Assembly (NCBI GenBank): GCA_037447605.1
Contig: CM074808.1
Coordinates: 1,171,536 to 1,228,260 of the forward strand
Length of the DNA: 56,725 bases
DNA from: Zygnema circumcarinatum
Lineage: Eukaryota; Streptophyta; Zygnematophyceae; Zygnematales; Zygnemataceae
Direction of reading: 5' to 3'
Positions 23,076-33,705 of this stretch are shown piece by piece (position 1 is the first letter of the stretch; the number at the start of each line of letters is the position of its first letter). The notes below the pieces were generated by a model that saw only the letters and a list, made by a program, of their open reading frames with translations, ran no database searches and had not been told where the DNA came from. Made by a program: the position numbers and the translations under genes.

Positions 23076-23421
23076 GGATGCTGTGCGCGTTGGGGGCGAG
23101 CAGGGCGACAGGGAGGCGGCGGGCTCTCGCTCGCTCTGACAGAGGAGACGGCAATGGCGGCGGCGATATTTTGGCGAAGTTTGTCCCCGGAGACAGGCAC
23201 TGCCTACGGCCCTCCCCCCCGTACCCTCTCCAGATGGAAGCTTCTCGGAAGCTCACATGTACCACGAGATAGCGTTGGAACACGCGGAACAGCCGTTTCA
23301 CGAAACTGGAACTGTAACTAGTAGAAGAGTTAGAGAAAGATACGTGCATGTAGCAGTTGAACGGGGGTAAAACGGGGTACATGGAGACTTGAAGCAAGGC
23401 CCGAAGGAAAGGGCTTGGTGG
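23076..23421. promoter_or_regulatory. Shared upstream region of PSAT and ATG16
   Basis: Only 346 bp separate the start codons of the divergent PSAT and ATG16 genes, so both promoters and both 5' leaders must overlap here unless further upstream non-coding exons exist. The PSAT side is GC-rich, the ATG16 side AT-richer. No clear TATA box was identified. The bidirectional promoter role is inferred from spacing only. Confidence 0.55.
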
Positions 23422-26400
23422 ATGGATGCAAGTGCCACGCTGAGCGCCATGGCGCAGGCGGCAGCCATGGCGGGGGCCTGGAGGGGCCTGGTGGCGCGAA
23501 ATTTGGTGGAAGTCGACGCATTTGGGGAGGTGGTGGAGGGCCACCGGCGGCTGCAGTGGCAGGCGGAGGAGCTGAGGTCGCGCAGTGAAGCGCAGGAGAA
23601 GGAGATAGCAGCACTGCGGCAGCAGGAGCAGAAGCTCGCTGCGGCACTACAAGACAGAGTCCAGTCTGCTCTGCGGGTAAATTTGATACCCGCTGATTAT
23701 GGGGAAGGAAACTGATTACCATGGTATGAGTTTTGATGGAAGTTGGTTTGTCTATAGGGTCACCGCCTGTTAAAGCAGGGGACAAGGGACATGCTCGTTT
23801 TGTTTTAATCTGCATGTCCTTGCCCAAGCTGGCTCCCTGTATTTTTTAAGGCTCCCAAATGCTCAAGGAATTTTGCAAAGACCTGAAGTGCCAAGCCTAG
23901 TGGAGGATTTTCCGCAATCAGGGCAGGAAAGAGCCCTTACTATCTCTGCCATGGGGCGCAGGGTTCTCATGCACGGCCTTCTGGCGGTGGCAGGCCCCTG
24001 AGCTTGTGGCTCTGCAACAAAAGGTGGAGAAGCTGCAAGAGGAGCTGAGCAACTGTTATCGCAGCAATGCAGCCTTGTCTCAGCAACTTGTGCAGACCAC
24101 CACTACTCTGCAGGCGCTGAAAGAGGATGCGGACCATAAAGGAAAGCTCGTGTTGGAGTATCGAGAACGACACGAAGCGGCAAGGTATTTACCGCTTCGC
24201 ATTTGTCACACGATTCGGAACAAGCAAACCTATTGTTGTCAATCAGCTCTTATTTTCAACGTAAAATTTTCTTTCTGTAAAATGCTTGGTTCCTTTGTTC
24301 CCAAAGACTCTAGTTATTGTGCCTATGTGCAGCATCTAGTTTTCCTATTAGAGTTCTAGAGGATGAAGCTAGCACACATCACACATATAGCAAAAAGGAG
24401 AATTCAATTCTAGTGCTGCAAGAGACTGCGTGAAATGACGACAAGCAGAGAAAAAGAATCATATAATCAGAGATGTAACCAAACCCAGCTCGACACTCAT
24501 GGAGGATGACGTGAAGTTGACAATACACGTTTTCTCTTTCTCTTAGGGGTAATTCATGTGGTGGGATTGGTTCAGATTGTGAACCTGTGTGGCAGGCTCT
24601 TTCTGGGTGCCGTGTTTTTGAAGAGTGAAGCTTTCTGAAATAAAGATATGTTGAATGTGCAACTCTGTCAAGCTAAAGATAGTCTGGCACCCTGATTTCA
24701 AATGCAGAAATCAGTCAATTGATCAATGAACCACAAAGTCTTATAAAACACTATCATCGGTGACACTTAAAGTCTCTATACTGTAGACAAGACGGATAGT
24801 GCAATCTTCTTAAGTTTATCCGGAGAACTATCTGTAAACATGAAGTGTTCTAGACAGGGAGGCGCAAGTGGGTAGTTGATGAAAGTAGTAATGCCTTCGA
24901 AAGCGGCTCCAGTACGGGAATAATGTCAGGCTCTTGGCCGAGTTTGGGGTTTCCGCAGGTTGAAGATTGAGGAGATGGAGGTGGTGGCGAGGGAAAAGGA
25001 TGCTGCCGTTGAACTGGCAGCACAGGAGGCTGCCCGTTGCCGCGGGGAGGTCCTAGAAGTGCAGGCAAAAATGCGGGAAATGGAGACTGAAAACAAGATG
25101 CTGATTGGCCGATGGATGGAACTGAAAATGAAGGAGGCAGAGAGGATTAATGAGGTGAATGCGTTCAGGAAGCGGATATGCACAGAGAGGAAGTGATCCT
25201 GCCAATAAATCTACTTTAAACGTTTGTGCCTGAAGTCCATTCTTCTGAATGTCAGGGATTCAGGTCCATGTCACTTCGGATGCTCTCTGGAGGATCCAAA
25301 TGTGTGAATGCTCTCACTGGCGGAACCCTAGAAAGCAGGTTTTTTTTTCACTGGCATTACTTTCTTCTGCTTACCGTTTCCAAGGTTCTTCTCTACTATG
25401 GGTTGCATGCAGGCGAATGCCATCTACGAAGACATGATTGAACGGTCAAAAGCGGGCCGACTGGAAGAGTTGGCAAGGGGCCAAGTCGACGGGATTGTGA
25501 GGCGCAGCGAAGCAGGGGCAGAAGGCTTCCTTGCAGGAGGGCTGCCAACGAAGGTCCGCCATGCCCTTGCTCATGAAGGGGGATGTGCTGCCCTAACCTT
25601 CGACATGGTGGGCAATCGACTCTTCAGTGGCGGGCATGATCGAATGGTCCGAGTATGGGAGACGGTCAGTAAGGAGCCAAAGAGCACCCTCCGGGGATGC
25701 CTTGGGGCAGTGTTGGATTTGGCGGTCACTATTGATGACCGGATGGTGCTCGGTGCGAGTAGTGACAGCCGCCTCTATTTGTGGGATATTTCTAGTGGTC
25801 GCATTCGGCACAGTCTGACTGGACATACGGAGAAGGTTGTGGCTGTGGATACTAGTAAGGCTGCTGTAAACAGGGCCGTTAGTGCAGCTCATGATCGCAC
25901 GCTCAAAGTATGGGACTTGGAGCGCGGATACGGCGTCTCTACAATGGTGTGTCATAGCAACTGCAACGCTCTCTGCCTCACTGCAGATGGGTCAGCTGTG
26001 TGCTCAGCCCACATGGACGGAAATCTTCGTGTGTGGGACATGCGCTCCGGCAGGTTGACTAATGAGATTGCGTCCCATGCATCGGTCATCACCTCTGCTG
26101 TACTCTCGCGCTCGGGCATGACGGTGCTTACTTGTGGCCGTGACAACATTCTAAACGTTTTTGACGTGAGAAGGTTCAGCATTCAGAGCACTCTGCGCGT
26201 GCCCGGACTGCGGATCGCTACCAATTGGAGCCGAGTGTGTCTGAGCCCTGACGAGAGATATGCTGTTGCGGGGTCTGCTGATGGCGCCGTGTTCATTTGG
26301 AACATAGCCACTGCAACCCTGGACAGGACACTCGAGTCACACTCTTCAGCTGTTGTGACATGTGTGTGGAGTGACAAAGGGCGTCCTTTAGCCACAGCAG

Positions 26401-26432
26401 ATAAAGCGGGGAGCATCCTTTTATGGGACTAG
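23422..26432 (+). CDS. ATG16: Autophagy protein ATG16 (coiled coil plus WD40)
   Basis: ATG16 joins the ATG12-ATG5 conjugate and directs ATG8 lipidation at forming autophagosomes. Exons 23422-23676, 23994-24184, 24959-25154 and 25413-26432 join in frame to 553 aa. Residues 1-45 hold an amphipathic ATG5-binding-like helix (WRGLVARNLVEVDAFGEVVEGH). Residues about 45-225 are a heptad-rich coiled coil (LQQKVEKLQEEL; LIGRWMELKMKEAERINE joined to ANAIYEDM). From about residue 265 to the end there are seven WD repeats, with blade ends VWE, LWD, VWD, VWD, VFD, IWN and LWD. The WD40 domain is one uninterrupted exon. The start is the first in-frame ATG, and the frame upstream has none. The length is slightly above that of flowering-plant ATG16. 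No damage is seen. Confidence 0.93.
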
Positions 26433-27786
26433 TAGAGACACGCTGGTCTCCCTTTGTATCATTGACATGTGCATATTAGATTCAGATGTGTTGTCGCTCA
26501 CTTCATGGAGCTGTGATATATATTTGGAAATAGCTGGTGGTTAAGTGGAGAGTGAGCCTACCTTTAGTCTTAGATTTGAGTCTAGAACTCTAGTCGCATG
26601 GACTGCATGCGCGTTGATGCGTTGAAGTACACGTGTGGACAGCAATGTATTGGCATCGAGGAGCGTGGAAGGCTGGGGCCGCTCATTCGTCGCAAGAGGA
26701 GTTGGGACATGGCCGGGATTTTAAGTGGTGTTTGAAAGAGCAGTCAGACGTGGAATCCATCTTCAAAATCCGGGAAATCAGAATACATAAGTGAATGTGA
26801 ATTGGTCACAAATGACCCATGAGCAAGACGGAGGCTTTGAGCGGAACTAAGCTTCTATCCTTAACACGCGACTCTACAAGCAGAAAGCAAAGGTCGCCAA
26901 CAGGGGGTTCCAATCCGTGACGTCAATCCGTCGACAGAAAGTGGCGACTGGACGGACGGTGAATCCAGACGCCGGTCGACGCTCGGTTCCAGCGAATCAG
27001 CGTTCCTCAAAGCGATCTTCCGCCCGTCATCTTCTTTTTTTAGGGTCACAGACATGCCGATTTTTCTGGATTTTTAGGGTTTAAAGGGTTTTTAGGGTTT
27101 TTAGGTTTTTCATCTACGAGTTCAAGGATGTTCCACAATATGCACATCAGCGTTGACTCCACTTTTATTGAATGCTTCCTGTATTATTTCTCTTTTCCAT
27201 GTATTATTTTGATCTGCTCTTGTTATTATATTATATAGTACAATGACACCACCAATGCTTTGTCATGTACATGTTTTTTTGTCGTTGTTGTTGATAGTTT
27301 TCTTGCGGTTATTCGTGTCCCCAAAATACCTGGTGAGTACAAGTACAACAAGTAAGCCAGTAAGTACAAGTACAACAAAAACATAGACATATGAAGGTTA
27401 GTGTTGTACACGTACATAGTGTTGTCGATGTTGTCGTTTCACGAAAATAGCGAACCATGCTCGTCGAGCTTGAGCCAACCGAAACTTTACGGCGGATTAA
27501 ATGTCGATGTTTAGGTTAAGGTCAGGCTGGCGCCACACCTGGCACGGGCCCGTCAGCGGGTTGCCGCGCACCAGAGGGTCTTCCCAGAGAAGCAGCGTTG
27601 CGATTGGTGGCGAGGACGACGAAACAAGAGACCAGCGAACTGCACATGTCGTCCAACCGCTCGACTGCCGTCAGCCCGCGTTTGACAGAAGTTGAAGGCC
27701 AGGTTCAGCCTCTTCCAACCGTTCGGAGGGACCCTACGTTTGCAGCGCCGCGCTCAACGGCTCGACTCCCTCAGTCCCTCGGAGGA
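26433..27786. other. Intergenic region downstream of ATG16
   Basis: This includes the ATG16 3' flank and a short degenerate telomere-like tract (listed separately). Short open frames at 26861-27055 and 27501-27894 have no recognisable content. No gene or shared repeat was identified before 27787. Confidence 0.45.
27071..27110 (+). repeat. Degenerate interstitial telomere-like tract
   Basis: The plus strand carries spaced TTTAGGGTTT units separated by short T or A runs over about 40 bp. The unit agrees with the Arabidopsis-type TTTAGGG telomere, but the array is too short and irregular to be a telomere remnant with certainty. Confidence 0.5.
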
Positions 27787-28220
27787 AGGAATCAGCTATA
27801 TCAAGGCATAGGGGTGGGAGCGATAAACATGGAAAGAGAGAGAATGAGAGCGAGAGAGAGAGAGAGGGACGAAACTCACACGTTGCAGAGTTGATTTTAC
27901 TCGAGAAGGCTAAGTTAAACCAGAATGCGAAAGGGCATGAGAGGTTAAGATTAAATCATTTTAAATAAGATTGCTTGAATGAAGGACATAGGAAGGAAAG
28001 TGATCTTACGCCTCCTACTGGAATTCAGAAGGAGGGCGGAGAGACGCCCTGCAGATGAACAGAAGCGGTAAAGCTTCTGTTTGAAAAAGTGTGGAGATTT
28101 TAAACCGCGGAAGCCTCCGTTGGCGTGCGGTCTGTAATCTTTGACGAGTCTTGGAGCAGAAGGCGGCGGTCTGCTCCACTTGGCGCTCTGCCAGGGGGAG
28201 AGAAGCAGGTGAGAGAGCGA

Positions 28221-28270
<50 letters not shown>

Positions 28271-28285
28271 CAGAGAGAGAGAGAG
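27787..28285 (-). repeat. Inverted copy of the ZIP2 upstream segment
   Basis: It matches the reverse complement of about 44586-45062 over nearly 500 bp. Landmarks are GCTATATCAAGG with GGGGTGGGAGCGAT, the block around CCGCGGAAGCCTCCGTTGG, GGGGGAGAGAAGC, and a (GA)n tract (28210-28284) that corresponds to the (CT)n at 44586-44648. In the other copy this sequence lies just upstream of the ZIP2 start codon. Here it has no gene attached. Confidence 0.75.
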
Positions 28286-29969
28286 GGGGAGAATTTTGAA
28301 CAGCCAAAATCTTGGTACCGTAATTTCACAAAATCGAGATCCTCTGACCGACAAAGGCAGCACGACTTGACTTCGGTCACCTAATAGGGGGAGTCGGACC
28401 TTGACCATAGCTTAGAGATTGGAAGGTTCTAATTCTGAAATCTAAAACTCTAAAAGTCCCTTGTACGATTTTTTTTGCCATCCCTATCCCGGAGTGCGAG
28501 CAGGCGCGATCTAACGGTTGGGCGGCAACGGTTGGCCCCGCGGCCTGTAGGGAGCTTGACCGGGGGGGCCCGCCCGGGCGGGCGGCCCTGAGCGGGCCAC
28601 GCCGGCACCGACACTCCGCCGCGTGGCGCGACGGCCTCCACTGGGTGGGCTGGAAACGGGCCCTTCCGTACTAAGCCGTACAGTTGCCACTGGGGGACCA
28701 CCGTAGGGACCGTTCACTCGGGTCGTAGGCCACTGTCGGTACGGCGTGTGCAATGATTGCCAGACTACCGAGGAGGTTGAGAAATCGAACATTTATTTAC
28801 TTCATTGTTCAATGGTCTATTGGAAAAACAGCAATAGTGCACTTTCAGGTAGAGCGTTTGAAAGCGTCGCATCGGATGGTTTGGAACTCCTCGCACGGCG
28901 TCACCGAGTGAGGGTCAGTTTCCATCAGCCCGTTATTCCGACGTGGCGTCGTAATGGACGACGACCCATGGGTTCCATCAGGCCGTTTCCACCAACGTGG
29001 CGCCGACGTGGCTGCCACGTGGTAACGAGGCACCGTTCCCCAGGACGGTCCGAAGAAGGTGGTGTAACGCCATTACGACCATTCGCGTGCCGCCACGTGG
29101 CTACAAAAGATGCGCCAGCGTGCGACTGCCACGTTGGCTGGAAGCCGTCAACGCTCGGTGACCGCCGGTCGTGGTCGCAGGTCGCTTCAGCGCCGAGGAA
29201 ACTTCCGAAGGTGCAGCCATGGCTGCCAACTTATCTGGAAAACCACGAGGAGAAGCCCGAGTGCCTGCGAACGGACAACGGGCGTTCCATGAGTCAGTCA
29301 GCCAAAGGGCGTAGAAGCTCGTTGCAGGAGGGAGGGCTGCAGAGTTAAGCTCTGGCACTTAACCCTAGAATAGGGGATGAGCACGGAGGGGGCTCTCTTC
29401 CCATTCTCGCCTTAGGATTAGGGTTTGGAGACGGCTCTGGAGCATGCCGGAAGGGGGGGGGTGTGTCCCTTTACTTCTCGTGCCGATGGAAATTTTTTGT
29501 TAGAGGGAGGAGGGAGATCGCACTCTATGAAGGTCTAATGGTTGTGTCGCTACTACTCCTCGGTTTAGAAGCAATTTATTAGGGTTGTAATTATTATTAT
29601 TCTTTTTGTTTAATTAATTTGAGTACGTGATTGGCAATTTTTCATTGTCAGATTTTTGCTTCCATTCTCTTGGATGGCTTTTTCTAATGATGCTTATGTT
29701 TTGGAGAGGAAAAAAACGAAATTGGAGTGGCTTTGCGGCACCAAAGCCAATGGCTAAAAAATGAGGGAAAAATAAAGGGAAAGAAGAAAGATTGAGGAAG
29801 GGGAAGAGAAATAGAGGTGTGCATAGAAACCATTGCCTCTTTGTTTTTGTTTTTCGAAAATGATTTTTTTTCGCTTTATCTTTGCCATTTATTGTCTCTT
29901 TGTGTGCCTTTGTAGTCTGTAGTTGTTTATGTAATAATTTTTCCGTAGGGTTGTATGTAATTCGCAATA

Positions 29970-32900
29970 AGAAGCAAGCAGCAAGAAGCAGCAAGCAGCA
30001 AGCAGCAAGCAAGAAGCAAGAAGCAAGAAGCAAGAAGCAAAAAGCAAAAAGCCAGAAGCCAAGCCAGAAGCCAGAAGCCAGAAGCCAGACGCCAGAAGCC
30101 AGAAGCCAGAGACCAGTAGCCACAAGCCAGAAGCCAGAAGACCGAAGCCAGAAGCCAGAAGCGAAGCCAGAAGCGAGGAAGCCAGAAGCCCGGCCAAGCC
30201 AAGCCAAGCCAGAAGCCAAGCCAGAAGCCGAAGCCAGAAGCCAAGCCAGAAGCCAGAAGCCAGAAGCCAGAAGCCAGACGCCAGAAGCCAGAAGCCAGAA
30301 GCCAGACGCCAGAAGCCAGAAGCCAGAAGCCAGAAGCCAGAAGCCAAGCGAAGCCAAGCCAGCCAGAAGCCAGAAGCCAGAAGCCAAGCCAAGCCAAGCC
30401 AGAAGCCAGAAGCCAAGCCAAGCCAAGCCAGAAGCAGAAGCCAGAAGCCAAGCCAAGCCAGCCAAGCCAAGCCAAGCCAAGCCAGCCAAGCCAGAAGCCA
30501 AGCCAAGCCAGAAGCCAAGCCAGAAGCCAGATTCCGCCAGAAAGCCAGAAGCCAGAAGCCAGAAGCCAGACGCCGCCAGAAGCCAGAAGCCAGAAGCCAG
30601 AAGCCAAGCCAAGCCAGAAGCCAGAAGCAGAAGCCAGAAGCCAGAAGCAGAAGCCAGAAGCCAGAAGCCAGAAGCAGGAAGCCAGAAGCCAGGAGCCAGA
30701 AGCCAGAGCCAGAAGCCAGAGGCCAGGCCAGGCCAGGCCAGGCCAGAGGCCAGGCCAGAGCCAGGCCAGGAAGCCAGAAGCCGAAGCCAGAAGCCAAGCC
30801 AAGCCAAGCCAAGCCAAGCCAAGCCAGAAGCCAGAAGCCAAGCCAAGCCAGAAGCCAGAAACCAGAAGCCAGAAGCCAGAAGCCAGAAGCCAAGCCAAGC
30901 CAAGCCAAGCCAGAAGCCAGAAGCCAAGCCAGAAGCGAAGCCAGAAGCCAAGCCAAGCCAGCCAGAAGCCAGCCAGAAGCCAGAAGCCAGAAGCCAGAAG
31001 CCAGAAGCGAGAAGCCAGACGCCAGAAGCCAGAAGCCAGAAGCCCGAAGCCAGACGCCAGAAGCCAGAAGCCAGAGGCCAGGCCAGAGGCCAGGCCAGGC
31101 CAGAGGCCAGGCCAGGCCGGGAGGCCAGGCCAGGCCGGGAGGCCAGGCCAGGCCAGGCCAGGCCAGAGGCCAGGCCAGAGGCCAGGCCAGGCCAGAGGCC
31201 AGAAGCCAGAAGCCGAAGCCAGAAGCCAGAGCCAGAAGCCAGAAGCCAGAAGCCAGAAGCCAGAAGCCAGAAGCCAGAAGCCAGAAGCCAAGCCAAGCAG
31301 AAGCCAAGCCAGAAGCCAGAAGCCAAGCCAAGCCAGAAGCCAAGCCAGAAGCAAGCCAGAAGCCAGAAGCCAAGCCAGAAGCCAAGCCAAGCAGAAGCCA
31401 GAAGCCAAGCCAGAAGCCAGAAGCCAGAAGCCAGGCCAGAAGCCAGAAGCCCGGCCAGAAGCCAGAAGCCAGGCCAGAAGCCAGAAGCCAGGCCAGAAGC
31501 CAGAAGCGGAAGCCAGAAGCCAGAAGCCAGGAAGCCAGGAAGCCAGGCCAGAGCCAGGCCAGGCCAGGCCAGAGGCCAGGCCAGGCCGGGAGGCCAGGCC
31601 AGGCCAGAGCCAGGCCAGGCCAGGCCAGAGCCAGGCCAGGCCAGGCCAGGCCAGGCCAGGAGGCCAGGCCGGAGGCCAGGAGGCCAGGCCAGGCCGGAGG
31701 CCGGAGGCCGGAGGCCAGGCCAGGCCAGGCCGGGAGGCCAGGCCAGGCCAGGCCAGGCCGGAGGCCGGGAGGCCGGGAGGCCGGAGGCCGGAGGCCGGAG
31801 GCCGGGAGGCCGGAGGCCGGGAGGCCGGGAGGCCGGAGGCCAGGCCAGGCCAGAGCCAGAAGCCAGAAGCCAGAAGCCAGAAGCCAGAAGAAGCCAGAAG
31901 CCCGGCCAGAAGCCAGAAGCCAAGCCAGAAGCCCGGCCAAGCCAAGCCAGAAGCCAAGCCAGAAGCCAGAAGCCAAGCCAAGCCAGAAGCCAGAAGCCAG
32001 AAGCCAAGCCAGAAGCCAAGCCAAGCCAGAAGCCAAGAAGCCAGAAGCCAGAAGCCAGAAGCCAGAAGCCAGAAGCCAGAAGCCAGAAGCCAGAAGCCAG
32101 AAGCCAGAAGCCAGAAGCCAGAAGCCAGAAGCCAGAAGCCAGAAGCCAGAAACCAGAAGCCAGAAGCCAGAAGCCAGAAGCCAGAAGCCAGACGCCAGAA
32201 GCCAGAAGCCAGAAGCCAGAAGCCAGAAGCCAAGCCAAGCCAGAAGCCAGAAGCCAAGAAGCCAGAAGCCAAGCCAAGCCAGAAGCCAGAAGCCAAGCCA
32301 AGCCAGAAGCCAGAAGCCAAGCCAGAAGCCAGAAGCCAGAAGCCAAGCCAAGCCAAGCCAGAAGCCAAGCCAAGCCAGCCAAGCCAGAAGCCAAGCCAAG
32401 CCAAGCCAAGCCAAGCCAAGCCAGAAGCCAAGCCAAGCCAAGCCAAGCCAGAAGCCAAAGCCAGAAGCCAAGCCAAGCCAAGCAGAAGCCAGAAGCCAGA
32501 AGCCAAGCCAGAAGCCAGAAGCCAGCCAAGCCAGAAGCCAGAAGCCAGAAGCCAGAAGCCAGAAGCCAGAAGCCAGAAGCCAGAAGCCAGAAGCCAGAGC
32601 CAGGCCAGGCCAGGCCAGGCCGGGAGGCCAGGCCAGGCCAGGAGGCCAGGCCGGAGGCCGGGAGGCCGGGAGGCCGGGAGGCCGGGAGGCCGGAGGCCGG
32701 AGGCCAGGCCGGAGGCCGGGAGGCCGGAGGCCGGAGGCCGGGAGGCCGGGAGGCCGGAGGCCGGAGGCCGGAGGCCGGAGGCCGGAGGCCGGGAGGCCGG
32801 AGGCCAGGCCGGAGGCCGGAGGCCAGGCCAGGCCAGGCCAGAGCCAGAAGCCAGAAGCCGGCCAGAAGCCAGAAGCTGGAAGCCAGAAGCCAGAGGCCAG

Positions 32901-33117
32901 AAGCCATAGGCCACAACCCAGACGCCAGAACCCAGACGCCAGCAGCCAGAAGCCAGAACCCAGAAGCCAGAAGCCAGAACCCAGAAGCAGCCAGAAGCCA
33001 GAAGCCAGAAGCCAGAAGCCAGAAGCCAGAAGCCAGAAGCAGAAGCCAGAAGCCAGAAGCCAGAAGCCAGAAGCCAGAAGCCAGAAGCCAGAAGCCAGAA
33101 GCCAGAAGCCAGAAGCC
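29970..33117 (+). repeat. AGAAGCC heptamer minisatellite array, 3.15 kb
   Basis: The array consists of AGAAGCC 7-mers mixed with AAGCC and AGGCC 5-mers and GGAGGCC/GGGAGGCC variants. It is not uniform. AGAAGCC/AAGCC stretches alternate with GC-rich blocks of AGGCC and GGAGGCC at about 30720-30780, 31075-31200, 31540-31850 and 32590-32840, which suggests block duplication. Because a 7-mer cycles through all three frames without a stop, more than 1000 codons are open in several frames on both strands (plus: Gln-Lys-Pro-Glu-Ala-Arg-Ser; minus: Gly-Phe-Trp-Leu-Leu-Ala-Ser). Protein coding is unlikely. Confidence 0.95.
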
Positions 33118-33239
33118 TCTTGACAACAAAGAGAGAAATCAGCCAATGGAGAATAGACATACGTGTCTGTCTATGGCGGAAACACGACCAATCAGACAGA
33201 GCTGAGCTTTGAAACATTCCTGACAGCAGCCAGACTCAT

Positions 33240-33705
33240 TCTGGCTCTAGCACTACTTTTCAAGATTAATGTATCAACTGTGCAGTAATGTGCCTTGATG
33301 CGGAATTAGCAAAAAATGGAGCTCAGTGTCTGCAAGCACGTAATTACTTTCGAATGCAGCCCCTGAACGTTCTCAAGGTGCAGGTGCAGGAATGGATTGA
33401 GCACTTAGTGGCGTCGGGGGACAAAACAGACTTCCCTCGAAATGTATTCTCTCTCACAGTCGTGAATGGGGGGCCATACACAATTGTGATTTGTAATGCT
33501 TTAGCTCACCCGTTCAACATACATATCCTCTCAATTTCTCAGTAATGGATTCAGCTGAACTTAATCTTCATGCTCTTTGTTGGAAACAATTCAGAAGTTG
33601 TTCCATGTGTACCTGCTGTTGAGAAAGTACATCACCGAGCACAAGATGGCTTACGAACGAGAGTGGCCAATTGGTGGTGTGCAGATTATGAAGGCACCAG
33701 CATTA
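33240..33705 (+). pseudogene. Gene-like exon fragments inside the TIR element
   Basis: Two stretches read like exons of a cellular gene. The first, about 33335-33465, includes VQEWIEHLVASGDKTDFP and is followed by GVV-type coding sequence ending near VNGGPY. The second, about 33593-33692, follows an acceptor-like TTCAG and reads KLFHVYLLLRKYITEHKM, then AYEREWPIGGVQIMK. No start codon or complete frame joins them. I do not recognise the parent gene. Their place within a non-autonomous transposon suggests transduplicated gene pieces. Confidence 0.4.

Noticed and set aside
27071-27110. True telomere or chromosome end
   Set aside because: Only about 40 bp of degenerate units, surrounded by unique sequence on both sides.
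29614-33217. ORFs of 1085-1171 codons on both strands
   Set aside because: They are products of the stop-free heptamer array and translate to simple periodic peptides; no gene signals support them.
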